34,091 nt of DNA from Bullifex porci. GTDB taxonomy: Bacteria > Spirochaetota > Spirochaetia > Sphaerochaetales > Sphaerochaetaceae. Below are positions 14,380 to 23,406 of this stretch, piece by piece (the first letter of the stretch is position 1; the number at the start of each line of letters is the position of its first letter). The notes under the pieces were generated by a model. That model saw only the letters and a program-made list of their open reading frames with translations. It searched no databases and was not told the DNA's origin. The stretch lies in contig NZ_VUNN01000023.1 of assembly GCF_009695635.1 (NCBI RefSeq), forward strand, positions 1 through 34,091, written 5' to 3'. The position numbers and the translations under genes are program-made.

Positions 14380-15051
14380 ATGGATGCAAATTTAAAAAAG
14401 ATAGTTGATATTCGTATAAAAACAGTAATTAGAGCTCTAGAAGCAAATAATTATGTAGCTCGCTTTGTTGAGTCTAAGGAAGATGCACTCAAGCTAGTTG
14501 ATCAGATAATTCCAGAGGGAGTATTAACTGCAACAGGAGGCTCTGCAACACTTAATGAGTGTGGAATAATTGACCTTCTAAAGAAGAAAACTAATTATGC
14601 AGATAGAAATGCTCAAACAACACCAGAAGGAAGAAGAGAGGCTGAGCTTGCAGCCTATAGAGCAAACTTCTATTTAGCTAGTGCAAATGCAGTTACTGAG
14701 CATGGTGAGATTTATCAGGTTGACGGAAACTCAAATAGAATTTCAGCACTTGCTTATGGCCCTGAAAGGGTAATCCTTGTTGTTGGTAAAAATAAAATCG
14801 TTAAGGATTTAAGAAGTGCTGTTGAAAGAGTAAAGCGATATGCAGCACCTGCTAATGCAACTAGATTTGGTAAAGGATGTTTTTGTGAAAAGGCAGGACA
14901 CTGCATTCAAAAGGATTTCGATGAGAACCATTTAATGTGTGCAGCTCACTGTGGTGAAGACACTATTTGTCGTAACACCTTAATTATGTCTAAGCAAAAG
15001 AGCAATGAGAGAATTACTGTAATCATAGTTGGAGAGGATCTTGGCTATTAA
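14380..15051 (+). CDS. LUD-domain (LutC-like) protein
   Basis: 223 residues of the LUD/DUF162 family: ALEANNYVARFVESKEDALK, TATGGSATLNECGI, SANAVTEHGEIYQVDGNSNR and ALAYGPERVILVVGKNKI. In LutABC this fold helps oxidise lactate, but here no lutA or lutB lies near and many single LUD proteins have no assigned role. The C-terminal part carries six Cys (167, 169, 175, 187, 191, 197) with the pattern GCFCEKAGHC...CAAHCGEDTIC, which could bind a metal or Fe-S cluster and is not in classical LutC. GAGGT precedes the ATG. The end overlaps the AlkD-like gene. Confidence 0.8.
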   Translation: MDANLKKIVDIRIKTVIRALEANNYVARFVESKEDALKLVDQIIPEGVLTATGGSATLNECGIIDLLKKKTNYADRNAQTTPEGRREAELAAYRANFYLASANAVTEHGEIYQVDGNSNRISALAYGPERVILVVGKNKIVKDLRSAVERVKRYAAPANATRFGKGCFCEKAGHCIQKDFDENHLMCAAHCGEDTICRNTLIMSKQKSNERITVIIVGEDLGY

Positions 15052-15688
15052 AATCGATTGGTCAATCTATCCAGATAGAGAAAGAAAAGCAAAATTTACT
15101 CAAAAGCTTACTCCAGAGTCTCCCTATAAAAGCGCTGGAGTAAGTGTTATTGAGGTTAAGAAATTAGCAAAAACAATTAATGATGATGACATCGAATTAA
15201 ATTACCTAGAGGATGTATTACTTAAGGGTATAATTATTGCATCAAGAAAAGAAAGCTTTGCTGAAAAGAGAAAAAAGCTTGAAGCCTTTTACCCTCTTTT
15301 TATCTCATGGATGGCTACAGACTCTGTTGCTCCAACACTATATATCCCCCAAAAAGATAAAAAGGAAGCATATAGATACTTTATCAAGCTGACAGAGGAT
15401 AAGGACCCTATGACATCACGCTTTGCATTTGTTGTTTTAATGGGTCATTTTTTAACCGAAGAGTCAATTGATGAAATAATGAATAAGGCTATAGCAATTA
15501 AAACAGATAGTTATCTACTTAAAATGGGTATAGCATGGCTTACCTCTAGCTGTTACATTCATTATCCTGAAAAAACTAGTAAATATTTCTCTTTACTTGA
15601 TAAAGAAATATCAAAGATGGCAAAACAAAAATGTAGAGACTCAAGACGAGTTAGTCCAGAGGCTAAGAAAAGCCTAAATAATCTGTAA
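15041..15688 (+). CDS. AlkD-like DNA alkylation repair / HEAT-repeat protein
   Basis: 215 residues if the TTG at 15041 is used (GAGAGGA just before it); a TTG at 15029 is in the same frame. The protein is all-helical with Arg/Lys-rich surfaces and segments like KSAGVSVIEVKKLAKTI, TSRFAFVVLMGHFLTEESI, YLLKMGIAWLTSSCYIHYPE. This is the pattern of the AlkD family, whose HEAT-like repeats wrap alkylated DNA and remove N3/N7-alkyl purines. The Trp and Asp near the expected positions are suggestive, but I cannot confirm the full catalytic set. The start overlaps the LUD gene by 11 bases, so it is translationally coupled. Confidence 0.7.
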   Translation: MAIKIDWSIYPDRERKAKFTQKLTPESPYKSAGVSVIEVKKLAKTINDDDIELNYLEDVLLKGIIIASRKESFAEKRKKLEAFYPLFISWMATDSVAPTLYIPQKDKKEAYRYFIKLTEDKDPMTSRFAFVVLMGHFLTEESIDEIMNKAIAIKTDSYLLKMGIAWLTSSCYIHYPEKTSKYFSLLDKEISKMAKQKCRDSRRVSPEAKKSLNNL

Positions 15689-15734
15689 AATAGTAGTTGA
15701 AATTAAAATATGCTTTGTGCTATTGATAGTGTCC

Positions 15735-16091
15735 ATGAAGATTCTCATACAAATAGCAATTGTTTTTTCACTCTGTCTAGCAGGTGAAGCTATTTCAACC
15801 CTGATTCCATTTCCGGTCCCAGCCTCGATTATAGCATTAATCCTACTTCTAATTTTACTCTTAACTGGAGTTATAAAGGTTGACCATATTAAGGAAAAAA
15901 GTGATTTTCTTCTTTCTAATATGGCTTTTTTCTTTGTACCAGCGGGAGTAAAGGTTATCGAACACTTTGATACAGTAAAAAGTGTATGGCTTGCTATCGT
16001 TGTAATTGGAATAGTAACTACAGTTATTGTTTTCCTAGCTACAGCCCTAACAGTTAAGCTTATTTTAAAAGTAACAGGAGGTAAAAAATGA
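15735..16091 (+). CDS. lrgA: LrgA/CidA family membrane protein
   Basis: 118 residues from ATG 15735 (MKILIQIAIVFSLCLAGEAI), a start that matches the family; the upstream in-frame TTG has less support. Four membrane segments with the family motif FPVPASIIALILLLILLLTG and SDFLLSNMAFFFVPAGVKVI. LrgA/CidA proteins were described as holin-like and linked to autolysis in staphylococci; later work ties LrgAB-type pairs to pyruvate or glycolate transport. The pyruvate-linked oad operon nearby makes the transport role attractive, though this is inference. Four-base overlap with lrgB. Confidence 0.9.
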   Translation: MKILIQIAIVFSLCLAGEAISTLIPFPVPASIIALILLLILLLTGVIKVDHIKEKSDFLLSNMAFFFVPAGVKVIEHFDTVKSVWLAIVVIGIVTTVIVFLATALTVKLILKVTGGKK

Positions 16092-16780
16092 AGGAAGTAG
16101 TCTTTTCATCTCCTTTCTTTGGTATTTCAATTTCAATATTCGCATTTGCAATTGGAACAGTTATAAATAAGAAGACTAAGATAGCTCTATTAAATCCGCT
16201 ACTAATTAGCTACGTAATTATTATAGCCTTCATGGTTATCTTTGATATCCCACTTGAGTGGTACAATAATGGTGGAGATTTTATAAATTTATTCTTAACT
16301 CCAGCAACTGCTGTATTGGCTCTAACTATTTATAGACAAAGGGATTTAATAAAAAAGAACTTTATTACTATTACAATAGCAACATTTGTAGGCTCTCTTA
16401 CATCTATAATATCTGTTGTAGCACTTTGTAAGCTCTTTGCACTCTCAGATACTTTAACCTACTCTCTAATTCCAAAGAGCATAACAACGCCTATGGCTAT
16501 TGCTGTTAGCTCATCTTTAGGAGGGATACAATCTATAACTGTATTAACAGTAATAATTACTGGAATTTCAGGTAATATTTTAGCGCCTCTTTTGATAAAG
16601 CTATTTAAGGTAGATGACCCGTTAGTACAGGGAGTAGCTCTTGGAACTAGCTCTCACGCTATTGGAACTAGTAAGGCTGTAGAGCTTGGTGAAATTCAAG
16701 GTGCAGTATCATCTGTATCTCTAACCTTTACTGGGATAATTACTGTTGTTTTATCTCTTTTCGTCACCTACTTTATTTAA
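16088..16780 (+). CDS. lrgB: LrgB/CidB family membrane protein
   Basis: 230 residues, full length. About eight membrane segments; conserved stretches YNNGGDFINLFLTPATAVLA, PKSITTPMAIAVSSSLGG and GTSSHAIGTSKAVELGE, all signatures of LrgB/YohK. It partners LrgA in the cytoplasmic membrane. AGGAGGT in the lrgA end is its ribosome site. The last 30 bases overlap the convergent yitT gene, and no terminator is visible between them. Confidence 0.95.
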   Translation: MKEVVFSSPFFGISISIFAFAIGTVINKKTKIALLNPLLISYVIIIAFMVIFDIPLEWYNNGGDFINLFLTPATAVLALTIYRQRDLIKKNFITITIATFVGSLTSIISVVALCKLFALSDTLTYSLIPKSITTPMAIAVSSSLGGIQSITVLTVIITGISGNILAPLLIKLFKVDDPLVQGVALGTSSHAIGTSKAVELGEIQGAVSSVSLTFTGIITVVLSLFVTYFI

Positions 16781-17653
16781 TGGTACAAAGCCATTTCCAA
16801 GAACCTGGTATGCATCGTTGATAAACATAAAGGCCGTTGGATCTTCCTCGTGAACGATTTTTTCAAGAGTAATAAGCTGATTATTGTGTACTACAACCAT
16901 CAACATATTTCTTTCCTTCGATGTATAAATTCCAGTACCTCTAAACAGAGTTCCACCGTGGTGGAGCTCTGTAATAACTCTTCTAGAAATATCAGGACAT
17001 CGTTCATTTGAAAATATAAAGGCAGTCTTTGCAAGACTAGTTCCTACCTTTACAACCATTAGGTTTATCATCGTACCTGAGATATACATTGCAATAAATG
17101 CCATCAAGGTATTTCTAAGTCCGAAGAAAATAGTACCAGTTAATACTACTGAGATATTCATCAAAAATTCGATACTACCAACTGCAAATGGTGTATGCTT
17201 AGCCACTATCTGAGCTAGGATATCTGTACCACCACAGTTTGAGCCCGCTCTCATTACAATACCTATTCCACCACCAACTAAAACACCATATGCTACAGCT
17301 GATAGCAATACATTTACTGAATCTGAATAGTCTAGAAAGCCTTGATAATGAGTTAATCCTCCAATAAAGGATACCCATAGAGAAAGGAGTGTTGAGCCTA
17401 CAAATACTCTTAAGCCATAGACAGAGCCAAAGACCTTCATACCAATAAAAAATAGAGGTATGTTAATACACATCATTACGATACCGGGATCTAAACCAAG
17501 GCTATAGTACAAAATTGTACCTATACCAGTAACTCCACCGCCTGTTAGCTTTGCAGGGTTAGAAAAAAGTGCTATGCCACATGCTGCGACAAAAGTTCCA
17601 AACACAATTCTGAGATAATCATATAAGACTCTCAAATGGTTTCTATTACTCAT
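16751..17653 (-). CDS. YitT/DUF2179 family membrane protein
   Basis: 300 residues from ATG 17653 (MSNRNHLRVLYDYLRIVFGT); the frame is open to 17692 without support, and no clear ribosome site is seen for any start. Five membrane segments in the N-terminal 200 residues, with the family marks NPAKLTGGGVTGIGTIL, YGVLVGGGIGIVMRAGSNCG and GGTDILAQIV. A DUF2179 domain follows at about 215-290 (GTGIYTSKERNMLMVVVHNN, EDPTAFMFINDAYQVLGNGF). Members are widespread and their transported substrate is not known. Convergent with lrgB and divergent from oadG. Confidence 0.9.
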   Translation of the reverse strand: MSNRNHLRVLYDYLRIVFGTFVAACGIALFSNPAKLTGGGVTGIGTILYYSLGLDPGIVMMCINIPLFFIGMKVFGSVYGLRVFVGSTLLSLWVSFIGGLTHYQGFLDYSDSVNVLLSAVAYGVLVGGGIGIVMRAGSNCGGTDILAQIVAKHTPFAVGSIEFLMNISVVLTGTIFFGLRNTLMAFIAMYISGTMINLMVVKVGTSLAKTAFIFSNERCPDISRRVITELHHGGTLFRGTGIYTSKERNMLMVVVHNNQLITLEKIVHEEDPTAFMFINDAYQVLGNGFVPLNKVGDEKR

Positions 17654-17800
17654 AACGAGATAAATTATGAGCATGTAAAAGTAATTTTGCAACTACTATT
17701 TTTGACCTCTAATAGTTGAAATATCAATACGTTATGCGATATAGTTTTCAATGGATATTCTTATAGCAAAAATAAAAATATATTATAGGAGAAAGCTTAC

Positions 17801-18082
17801 ATGTTAGCACTGTTAGCGAATTTGCCAAAGGAAGTACTTGTCAAGCAGATTCAAGATGGTTTAGTCCTTCTTGTACTCGGTATGGGCACAGTATTCGTCT
17901 TTTTGACTATTCTCATTTTCACAACAAAGCTTTTGAGTAAGGTATGTGCACGCTTTGTTCCAGCAAAGCCAGCTACCCCTGCTCCTAAAAAAAGCACTGC
18001 CGCACCACAGAATTCAGGTGTAAACAAGGATGCCGAAGTAGCAGCAGCTATTGCAGCCGCTTACGCGCGTTCAAACAACTAA
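17801..18082 (+). CDS. oadG: Na+-pumping decarboxylase gamma subunit
   Basis: 93 residues. One membrane helix (about 19-41, LVLLVLGMGTVFVFLTILIF), a Pro/Ala/Lys-rich linker, and a short C-terminal helix with EVAAAIAAAYA, a common end of OadG/MmdC-type subunits. The gamma chain anchors the biotin-bearing alpha subunit to the membrane beta subunit and helps assembly. AGGAGAAAG precedes the ATG. First gene of an oadG-oadA-oadB operon whose codon use is more C-ending (CTC, ATC, AAC) than the surrounding genes, as expected for high expression. Confidence 0.9.
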   Translation: MLALLANLPKEVLVKQIQDGLVLLVLGMGTVFVFLTILIFTTKLLSKVCARFVPAKPATPAPKKSTAAPQNSGVNKDAEVAAAIAAAYARSNN

Positions 18083-18100
18083 AAACCAAAGGATTTACAA

Positions 18101-20197
18101 ATGGCTAAGAAGAAAATTAATTTCATGTGTACAGCATTCCGTGACGGTTTCCAGTCTGTTTACGGTGCGAGAGTTTTCACAAAGGATTTCATGCCAGCTG
18201 TTGCAGCTGCAAGAGAAGCAGGTATCACACACTTTGAAGCAGGTGGTGGAGCACGTTTCCAGGCTCTCTATTTCTATACAAACGAAGATGCTTTCAAGAT
18301 GATGGATGAGTTCAGAGAAGTAGCAGGTCCAGATGCTAACCTACAAACTCTTTCAAGAGGTGTAAACGTTGTAGGTCTTGACTCACAGCCAAGAGACATC
18401 ATCAAGCTCCATGCTCAGATGTTCAAGAAGCATGGTATGACAACAATCAGAAACTTCGATGCTCTCAACGATGTAAACAACCTCATCGACTCTGGTAAAG
18501 CAATCCACGATGCAGGCTTAAAGCACGAAGTAACAGTTACAATGATGAGCCTTCCAGATAGCTATCATGCAGCTGCTCATAACCCAGAATTCTATGAGAA
18601 GATTCTCCGCCAGATTCTTGATGCAGGTATTCCATTTGATTCTCTCTGTTTCAAGGATGCTTCTGGTACATCAACACCTAAGAATGTTTATGAGACAATT
18701 AAGAGAGCTAGAAAGCTCCTCGGACCAAACATGAACATCGTATTCCACTCACACGAGACAGCAGGTGTTTCAATTCAGCAATATATGTCAGCTATCGAAG
18801 CTGGTGCTACTCAGGTTGACCTTTCAATGAGCCCATGTTCAGGTGGTACATGTCAGCCAGACATTCTCACAATGTGGCACGCTTTAAGAGGTACAGATTA
18901 TGACCTCGGTATCGATGTAAATAAGGTACAGGAAGCTGAAAGAGTATTCGAGAACTGCATGAAGGATTACTTCCTCCCACCAGAGGCAACAAAGGTTAAT
19001 CCAAACATCCCATTCTTCCCACTCCCAGGTGGTGCTCTTACAGCTAATACTCAGATGCTCCGTGATAACAACCTCATGGATAAGTATCCTCAGATTGTTG
19101 AAGCAATGGGTGATGTTGTTAAGAAGGGTGGTTTCGGTACATCTGTAACTCCTGTTTCTCAGTTCTATTTCCAGCAGGCATTCAACAACGTAATGTTTGG
19201 ACCATGGAAGAAGATTGCTGAAGGCTATGGTAAGATGGTACTTGGTTACTTCGGTAAGACTCCAGTTGAACCAGATGCAGAGGTTATTAAGGCAGCAGCT
19301 GAGCAGCTCAAGCTTGAGCCAACAACAGAAAAGGTTGTAGACCTCAACGACAAGAACCCAAGCAAGGGTAGAGAAGCAGCTATCAAGATGCTTAAGGAAG
19401 CTAACCTTGAAGAGAGTGAAGAGAACATCTTCATTGCAGCTAGCTGTAAGGAAAAGGGTATCCTCTACCTCACAGGTAAGGCAAAGGTTAATGGCGTTAG
19501 AAAGGTTGAAAAGGAAGCTCCTAAGGCAGCAGCTCCAGCAGCTAAGAATACATCTGGCGAATATACAGTTACAGTTAATGGTACAGCTTATGGCGTTAAG
19601 CTCAATGGTGGTAACGTTGTTGTTAATGGTGTTTCTTACCCTCTCTCAATTGCAGATGGTATTAAGGCAGCAGCTCCAGCAGCACAGGTAGTTGTAACAG
19701 GTTCACAGGATGTAGCAGCTCCAATGCCAGGCCTCATCTTAAAGATGAATGTTAAGGTTGGCGATGAAGTTAAGAAGAACCAGGAAATCGCAGTAATGGA
19801 AGCTATGAAGATGGAAAACCCAATCTATGCTCCATGTGATGGTAAGGTAACAGCTATCAAGGCTAACCAGGGTGACCAGCTCCAGGCAGGAGATGTAATT
19901 CTCTCAATTGGCGGCACACAGGTTGTTCAGGCAGCTCCAGCAGCAGCTCCTGCAGCTCCAGCTCCAAGTGCAGCACCAGCAGGTGGTACAGAAGTTAAGG
20001 CACCAATGCCAGGCCTTATCCTCAAGCTCAATGTTAAGAAGGGCGACCAGGTTAAGAAGAACGATGAGATCGCAGTAATGGAAGCTATGAAGATGGAAAA
20101 CCCAATCTACGCTCCATGTGATGGCGTTGTATCAGATATCTCAGTCAACCAGGGTGATCAGCTCCAGGCTGATGACACTATCATGGTTATCGCTTAA
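18101..20197 (+). CDS. oadA: Oxaloacetate decarboxylase / pyruvate carboxylase-type alpha subunit with two biotinyl domains
   Basis: 698 residues. A carboxyltransferase TIM barrel (about 1-280: CTAFRDGFQSVYGAR, FEAGGGARFQ, CFKDASGTSTPKN, FHSHETAGVS) is followed by the PYC_OADA helical domain (about 280-460). Then come two biotinyl domains in a row, each with EAMKMENPIYAPCDG. The biotin lysines are Lys570 and Lys664, and an Ala/Pro linker joins the domains. Normal OadA or PycB has one such domain and about 590-610 residues. The DNA of the two copies is nearly identical around the biotin site, so the duplication is recent or kept alike by conversion. It moves CO2 from oxaloacetate (or a related acid) to biotin for OadB. 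Confidence 0.92.
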   Translation: MAKKKINFMCTAFRDGFQSVYGARVFTKDFMPAVAAAREAGITHFEAGGGARFQALYFYTNEDAFKMMDEFREVAGPDANLQTLSRGVNVVGLDSQPRDIIKLHAQMFKKHGMTTIRNFDALNDVNNLIDSGKAIHDAGLKHEVTVTMMSLPDSYHAAAHNPEFYEKILRQILDAGIPFDSLCFKDASGTSTPKNVYETIKRARKLLGPNMNIVFHSHETAGVSIQQYMSAIEAGATQVDLSMSPCSGGTCQPDILTMWHALRGTDYDLGIDVNKVQEAERVFENCMKDYFLPPEATKVNPNIPFFPLPGGALTANTQMLRDNNLMDKYPQIVEAMGDVVKKGGFGTSVTPVSQFYFQQAFNNVMFGPWKKIAEGYGKMVLGYFGKTPVEPDAEVIKAAAEQLKLEPTTEKVVDLNDKNPSKGREAAIKMLKEANLEESEENIFIAASCKEKGILYLTGKAKVNGVRKVEKEAPKAAAPAAKNTSGEYTVTVNGTAYGVKLNGGNVVVNGVSYPLSIADGIKAAAPAAQVVVTGSQDVAAPMPGLILKMNVKVGDEVKKNQEIAVMEAMKMENPIYAPCDGKVTAIKANQGDQLQAGDVILSIGGTQVVQAAPAAAPAAPAPSAAPAGGTEVKAPMPGLILKLNVKKGDQVKKNDEIAVMEAMKMENPIYAPCDGVVSDISVNQGDQLQADDTIMVIA

Positions 20198-20207
20198 GGA
20201 GTGATAG

Positions 20208-21410
20208 ATGAGTAGTATTCTCAATGGATTAGTTGAGCTAGCAAAATCTACAGGTATTTATGGTTTTCTCCAGTCAGGTGGCTGGGGAAATGCTGTAATG
20301 ATTCTTGTTGGCTTCTTCCTCTTTTATCTTGCTATTAAGAAGGGCTTTGAGCCACTTCTCTTAGTTCCTATTGCAATGGGATGTGTACTTTCAAACATTC
20401 CATTCGCATATATCGCTGGTAATCCAGACCCAACTAATGGTGCAATCGGATTTATCCAGATTCTCTACAATGCAGGTATTGAATCAGGTCTCTTCCCTGT
20501 ACTCATCTTCATGGGTGTTGGTGCAATGACAGACTTTGGACCACTTATTGCTAACCCAAGAACACTTCTTCTTGGTGCAGCAGCTCAGCTTGGTATCTTC
20601 TCTGCTCTTATCGGTGCTTTATTCCTTTCATTTATTCCAGGAATTAACTTCGACCTCAATGTAGCAGCAAGTATTGGTATCATTGGTGGTGCAGATGGTC
20701 CTACAGCAATCTATGTAACTAGATATCTTGCTCCAGATTATCTTGGATCTATCGCAGTTGCAGCTTATTCCTACATGGCTCTTGTTCCAATCATTCAGCC
20801 ACCTATAATGAAGGCTTTAACAACTGAAAAGGAAAGAAAGATTAGAATGCAGCAGCTCAGACCAGTATCTAAGGTTGAGAAGATTATCTTCCCTATCTCA
20901 GTACTCACAGTTTGTGCTCTTCTTCTCCCATCAGCTTGTCCTCTTATCGGTGCTCTTATGTTTGGTAACCTTTGTAAGGAATGTGGAGTTGTAAACAGAC
21001 TCTCAGACACAATGCAGAATGCTCTTATGAACATTGTTACAATTTGTCTTGGTCTTTCTGTTGGTTCTAAGATGGCTGCTGAGAAGTTCCTTAACCTTGA
21101 AACTCTCGGTATCCTTCTCCTTGGTATGGTTGCATTTGGTATTGGTACAGCAGGTGGTGTCTTACTTGCAAAGCTTATGAACAAGCTTTCACCAAAGCGC
21201 CCTATCAACCCACTCATTGGTGCAGCTGGTGTATCAGCAGTTCCAATGGCTGCTCGTGTAGCAAGTAAGGTTGGTCAGGAAGCTGACCCTCAGAACTTCC
21301 TCTTGATGCACGCTATGGGACCAAACGTATCTGGCGTTATCGGTTCTGCAGTTGCAGCAGGTGTATTAATGAAGGTAGTACCTATTCTTACATCTGGCCT
21401 CTTAGGTTAA
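20208..21410 (+). CDS. oadB: Na+-pumping decarboxylase beta subunit
   Basis: 400 residues, full length. A polytopic membrane protein with the conserved [20 protein letters not shown] region containing the functional Asp and GGADGP loop, then [19 protein letters not shown] and [19 protein letters not shown]. It decarboxylates carboxybiotin and couples this to Na+ export, conserving energy in anaerobes. AAGGAGTG before the ATG, 11 bases after oadA, and a strong terminator after it show it closes the operon. Confidence 0.95.
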   Translation: MSSILNGLVELAKSTGIYGFLQSGGWGNAVMILVGFFLFYLAIKKGFEPLLLVPIAMGCVLSNIPFAYIAGNPDPTNGAIGFIQILYNAGIESGLFPVLIFMGVGAMTDFGPLIANPRTLLLGAAAQLGIFSALIGALFLSFIPGINFDLNVAASIGIIGGADGPTAIYVTRYLAPDYLGSIAVAAYSYMALVPIIQPPIMKALTTEKERKIRMQQLRPVSKVEKIIFPISVLTVCALLLPSACPLIGALMFGNLCKECGVVNRLSDTMQNALMNIVTICLGLSVGSKMAAEKFLNLETLGILLLGMVAFGIGTAGGVLLAKLMNKLSPKRPINPLIGAAGVSAVPMAARVASKVGQEADPQNFLLMHAMGPNVSGVIGSAVAAGVLMKVVPILTSGLLG

Positions 21411-21430
21411 TAAAATTAAAAACCCAAAAG

Positions 21431-21455
21431 CTCACTCTTCGGAGTGAGTTTTTTT
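21431..21455 (+). terminator. Rho-independent terminator of the oad operon
   Basis: CTCACTC (21431-21437), a TTCG tetraloop, GAGTGAG (21442-21448), then seven T. Confidence 0.95.
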
Positions 21456-21519
21456 ATCTAAATTAAAGCATAGAATTTAATCATTCTTTTAATCTTTAAC
21501 AGATAATTTTTTATTCAAC

Positions 21520-21533
21520 GAATATCGATATTC
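21520..21533. promoter_or_regulatory. Perfect 14-bp palindrome upstream of pyk
   Basis: GAATATCGATATTC lies 11 bases before the apparent TTG start of pyruvate kinase, inside any promoter for that gene. It may be an operator. No ribosome site is seen between it and the TTG. Confidence 0.45.
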
Positions 21534-21543
21534 TGTTTATATT

Positions 21544-22968
21544 TTGGCCATAAGAAAGACTAAAATTATTTGTACAATAGGTCCTGTTGTAGAGAGCGAG
21601 GAAAAGATAAAAGCTTTGATTAGTGCAGGTATGGATGCTGCACGCTTTAACTTCTCACATGGAAGTCATGAGGAGCATAAAGCTCGAATCGATTTAATAA
21701 AGAAGGTATCAAAGGAGATGAATGCTCCTATAGCATTAATCCTCGATACCAAGGGTCCAGAAATTAGAGTCTGTGACTTTGCAGAAAAGAAGGTAGAATT
21801 AGTTGAAGGTCAGACCTTCACACTATATAAGGATCCAACACATATAGGAGATGTCAATGGTGTTGGTATTACCTACCCTTACCTATCTGAGGATGTAAAG
21901 CCAGGAACAACTATTTTAATTGATGACGGCTTAATTTCAATAACAGTCACAGATATCGTTAATGGTGATAAGGTTTGTCAGGTTGAAAAAGGTGGTAAGG
22001 TATCATCTAAGAAATCAATTAACAATTCTGGAGTAGATGTAGACCAAGTATTCATTAGCGAAAAGGATAGAAGTGATATTATCTTTGGTATTGAACAGGA
22101 TATTGACTTCATAGCTGCATCCTTTGTAAGAAACTAAGACGATGTGAAGAAGCTAAGAAAGCTACTTAATGTTCATGGTGGTCAGAAGGTTCAAATCATT
22201 GCAAAGATCGAAAATGGTTCAGGTATAGACAACCTTGATTCAATCCTAGAAATTGCTGATGGCGTTATGATCGCACGTGGTGATATGGGTGTAGAGGTTC
22301 CATTTGATCATCTTCCTTCTATTCAGAAGAACATAATTAAAAAGTGCTATAAGAAGGGAAGAATCATTATTACAGCTACTCAAATGCTTGAATCAATGAC
22401 TGAGCATCCACGACCAACAAGAGCAGAGGTATCTGACGTAGCAAATGCAATCTACGATGGAACTACCGCGATAATGCTCTCTGGAGAGACAGCTGCAGGT
22501 AAGTACCCTATTGAAGCTATAAAGGCTATGTCTAAGATTGCTGAATACACAGAGAACCAAATTAACTACCAGGATAGATATTTGGTAAATAATCTTAGCC
22601 TTAAGCAGGATATTCTTAATACTATTACAAGTGCATCTGTTGAAGCATCATTCTTCCTAAAGGCTAAAGCTATTGTAGTAGCTACAGTATCAGGATATAC
22701 AGCTCACATTGCATCATACTACCGTCCATCTGTACCAATCATTGCATCATGTACAGATGAAAAGGCAACAAAGCAATTAAAGCTTGACTACGGTGTTTAT
22801 CCATATCATGTTGATTTAACAAACGATAGAGACGTAATGAGAACACAAGCACTTCAAATTGCTAGAGCATCTAAGGTAGTAGAGAAAGGTGATTTAGTTG
22901 TTCTTATCTGTGGCTCCTTAAACTCAGGAACTAGTACCTCTGATACTATGATTATTGCTGAAGCATAA
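21544..22968 (+). pseudogene. pyk: Pyruvate kinase interrupted by an in-frame TAA
   Basis: Two parts in the same frame make a normal-length enzyme of about 474 codons. The first (from TTG 21544) has RKTKIICTIGPVVESEEKI, ARFNFSHGSHEEH, ILDTKGPEIRV and ends FVRN. Codon 198 (22135-22137) is TAA, and the frame goes on at once with DDVKKLRKLL, VQIIAKIENGSGIDNLDSI, ADGVMIARGDMGVEVP, ITATQMLESMTEHPRPTRAE and the C-terminal domain. Related enzymes have a sense codon at this place. A TTG or GTG restart at 22144 would make only part of the enzyme. The start also lacks a ribosome site. Either a recent nonsense mutation, a read error, or suppressed. Confidence 0.85.
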
Positions 22969-22987
22969 TTACTTAAAACTTTGAATG

Positions 22988-23020
22988 TGGTAGCAGTTAA
23001 TAAAATTGCTACCATTTTTA
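22988..23020 (+). terminator. Rho-independent terminator of pyk
   Basis: TGGTAGCA (22988-22995), loop, TGCTACCA (23007-23014), then T5A. Confidence 0.85.
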
Positions 23021-23061
23021 TTTAATTCTCTATATTTAAACAAAATACTATAAATTATATA

Positions 23062-23125
23062 CTTTGAAGTTACTTCAAAGAGTGTTTAAAGTAACTCTGA
23101 AGTAGACTTTGAATTAAGTTCAAAG
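23062..23125. repeat. Three 19-bp palindromic units at 22-23 bp spacing
   Basis: CTTTGAAGTTACTTCAAAG (23062-23080) is a perfect 9+1+9 palindrome. CTTTGAATTAAGTTCAAAG (23107-23125) has 7-bp arms and the same ends. Between them GTTTAAAGTAACTCTGAAG (23084-23102) is a diverged unit, closest to the first on the opposite strand. Starts are 22 and 23 bases apart, about two helical turns, so proteins bound to all three would lie on one face of the DNA. Confidence 0.7.
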
Positions 23126-23406
23126 AAAGATATATGTATTTATAATAAATTGTTGAAAACAAATATTTAAAGCTGTATATGAACAATATGCTACAAAAAA
23201 TTAGTTAGAAATATAGCCAGCTTGCTTCTATTCTAATGCCTCTATAATAGTTCAACCACTAATTAAGGGAGGATTAATACTTAGCAAGAAGAATAAGGGA
23301 AGTACATATCTAATTGCAAATACAGAGAAAGTAAAGCTCAAATAATGTTCACATTTTAATTAGATTGTGAGTTATCTTTCTTAATTAATAATTGTAATTT
23401 TTAACT
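23126..23406 (+). pseudogene. AT-rich region with a possible winged-helix protein tail
   Basis: A frame ending at 23345 reads VQPLIKGGLILSKKNKGSTY, then LIANTEKVKLK. This resembles the wing and end of a winged-helix domain as found at the end of Fic or AlbA-like proteins. Upstream the frame is closed by a stop near 23217 and no start is seen. The rest of the region has no supported frame or terminator. Low certainty. Confidence 0.25.

Noticed and set aside
22135-22137. TAA reassigned as a sense codon
   Set aside because: TAA is the normal stop of many intact genes here.
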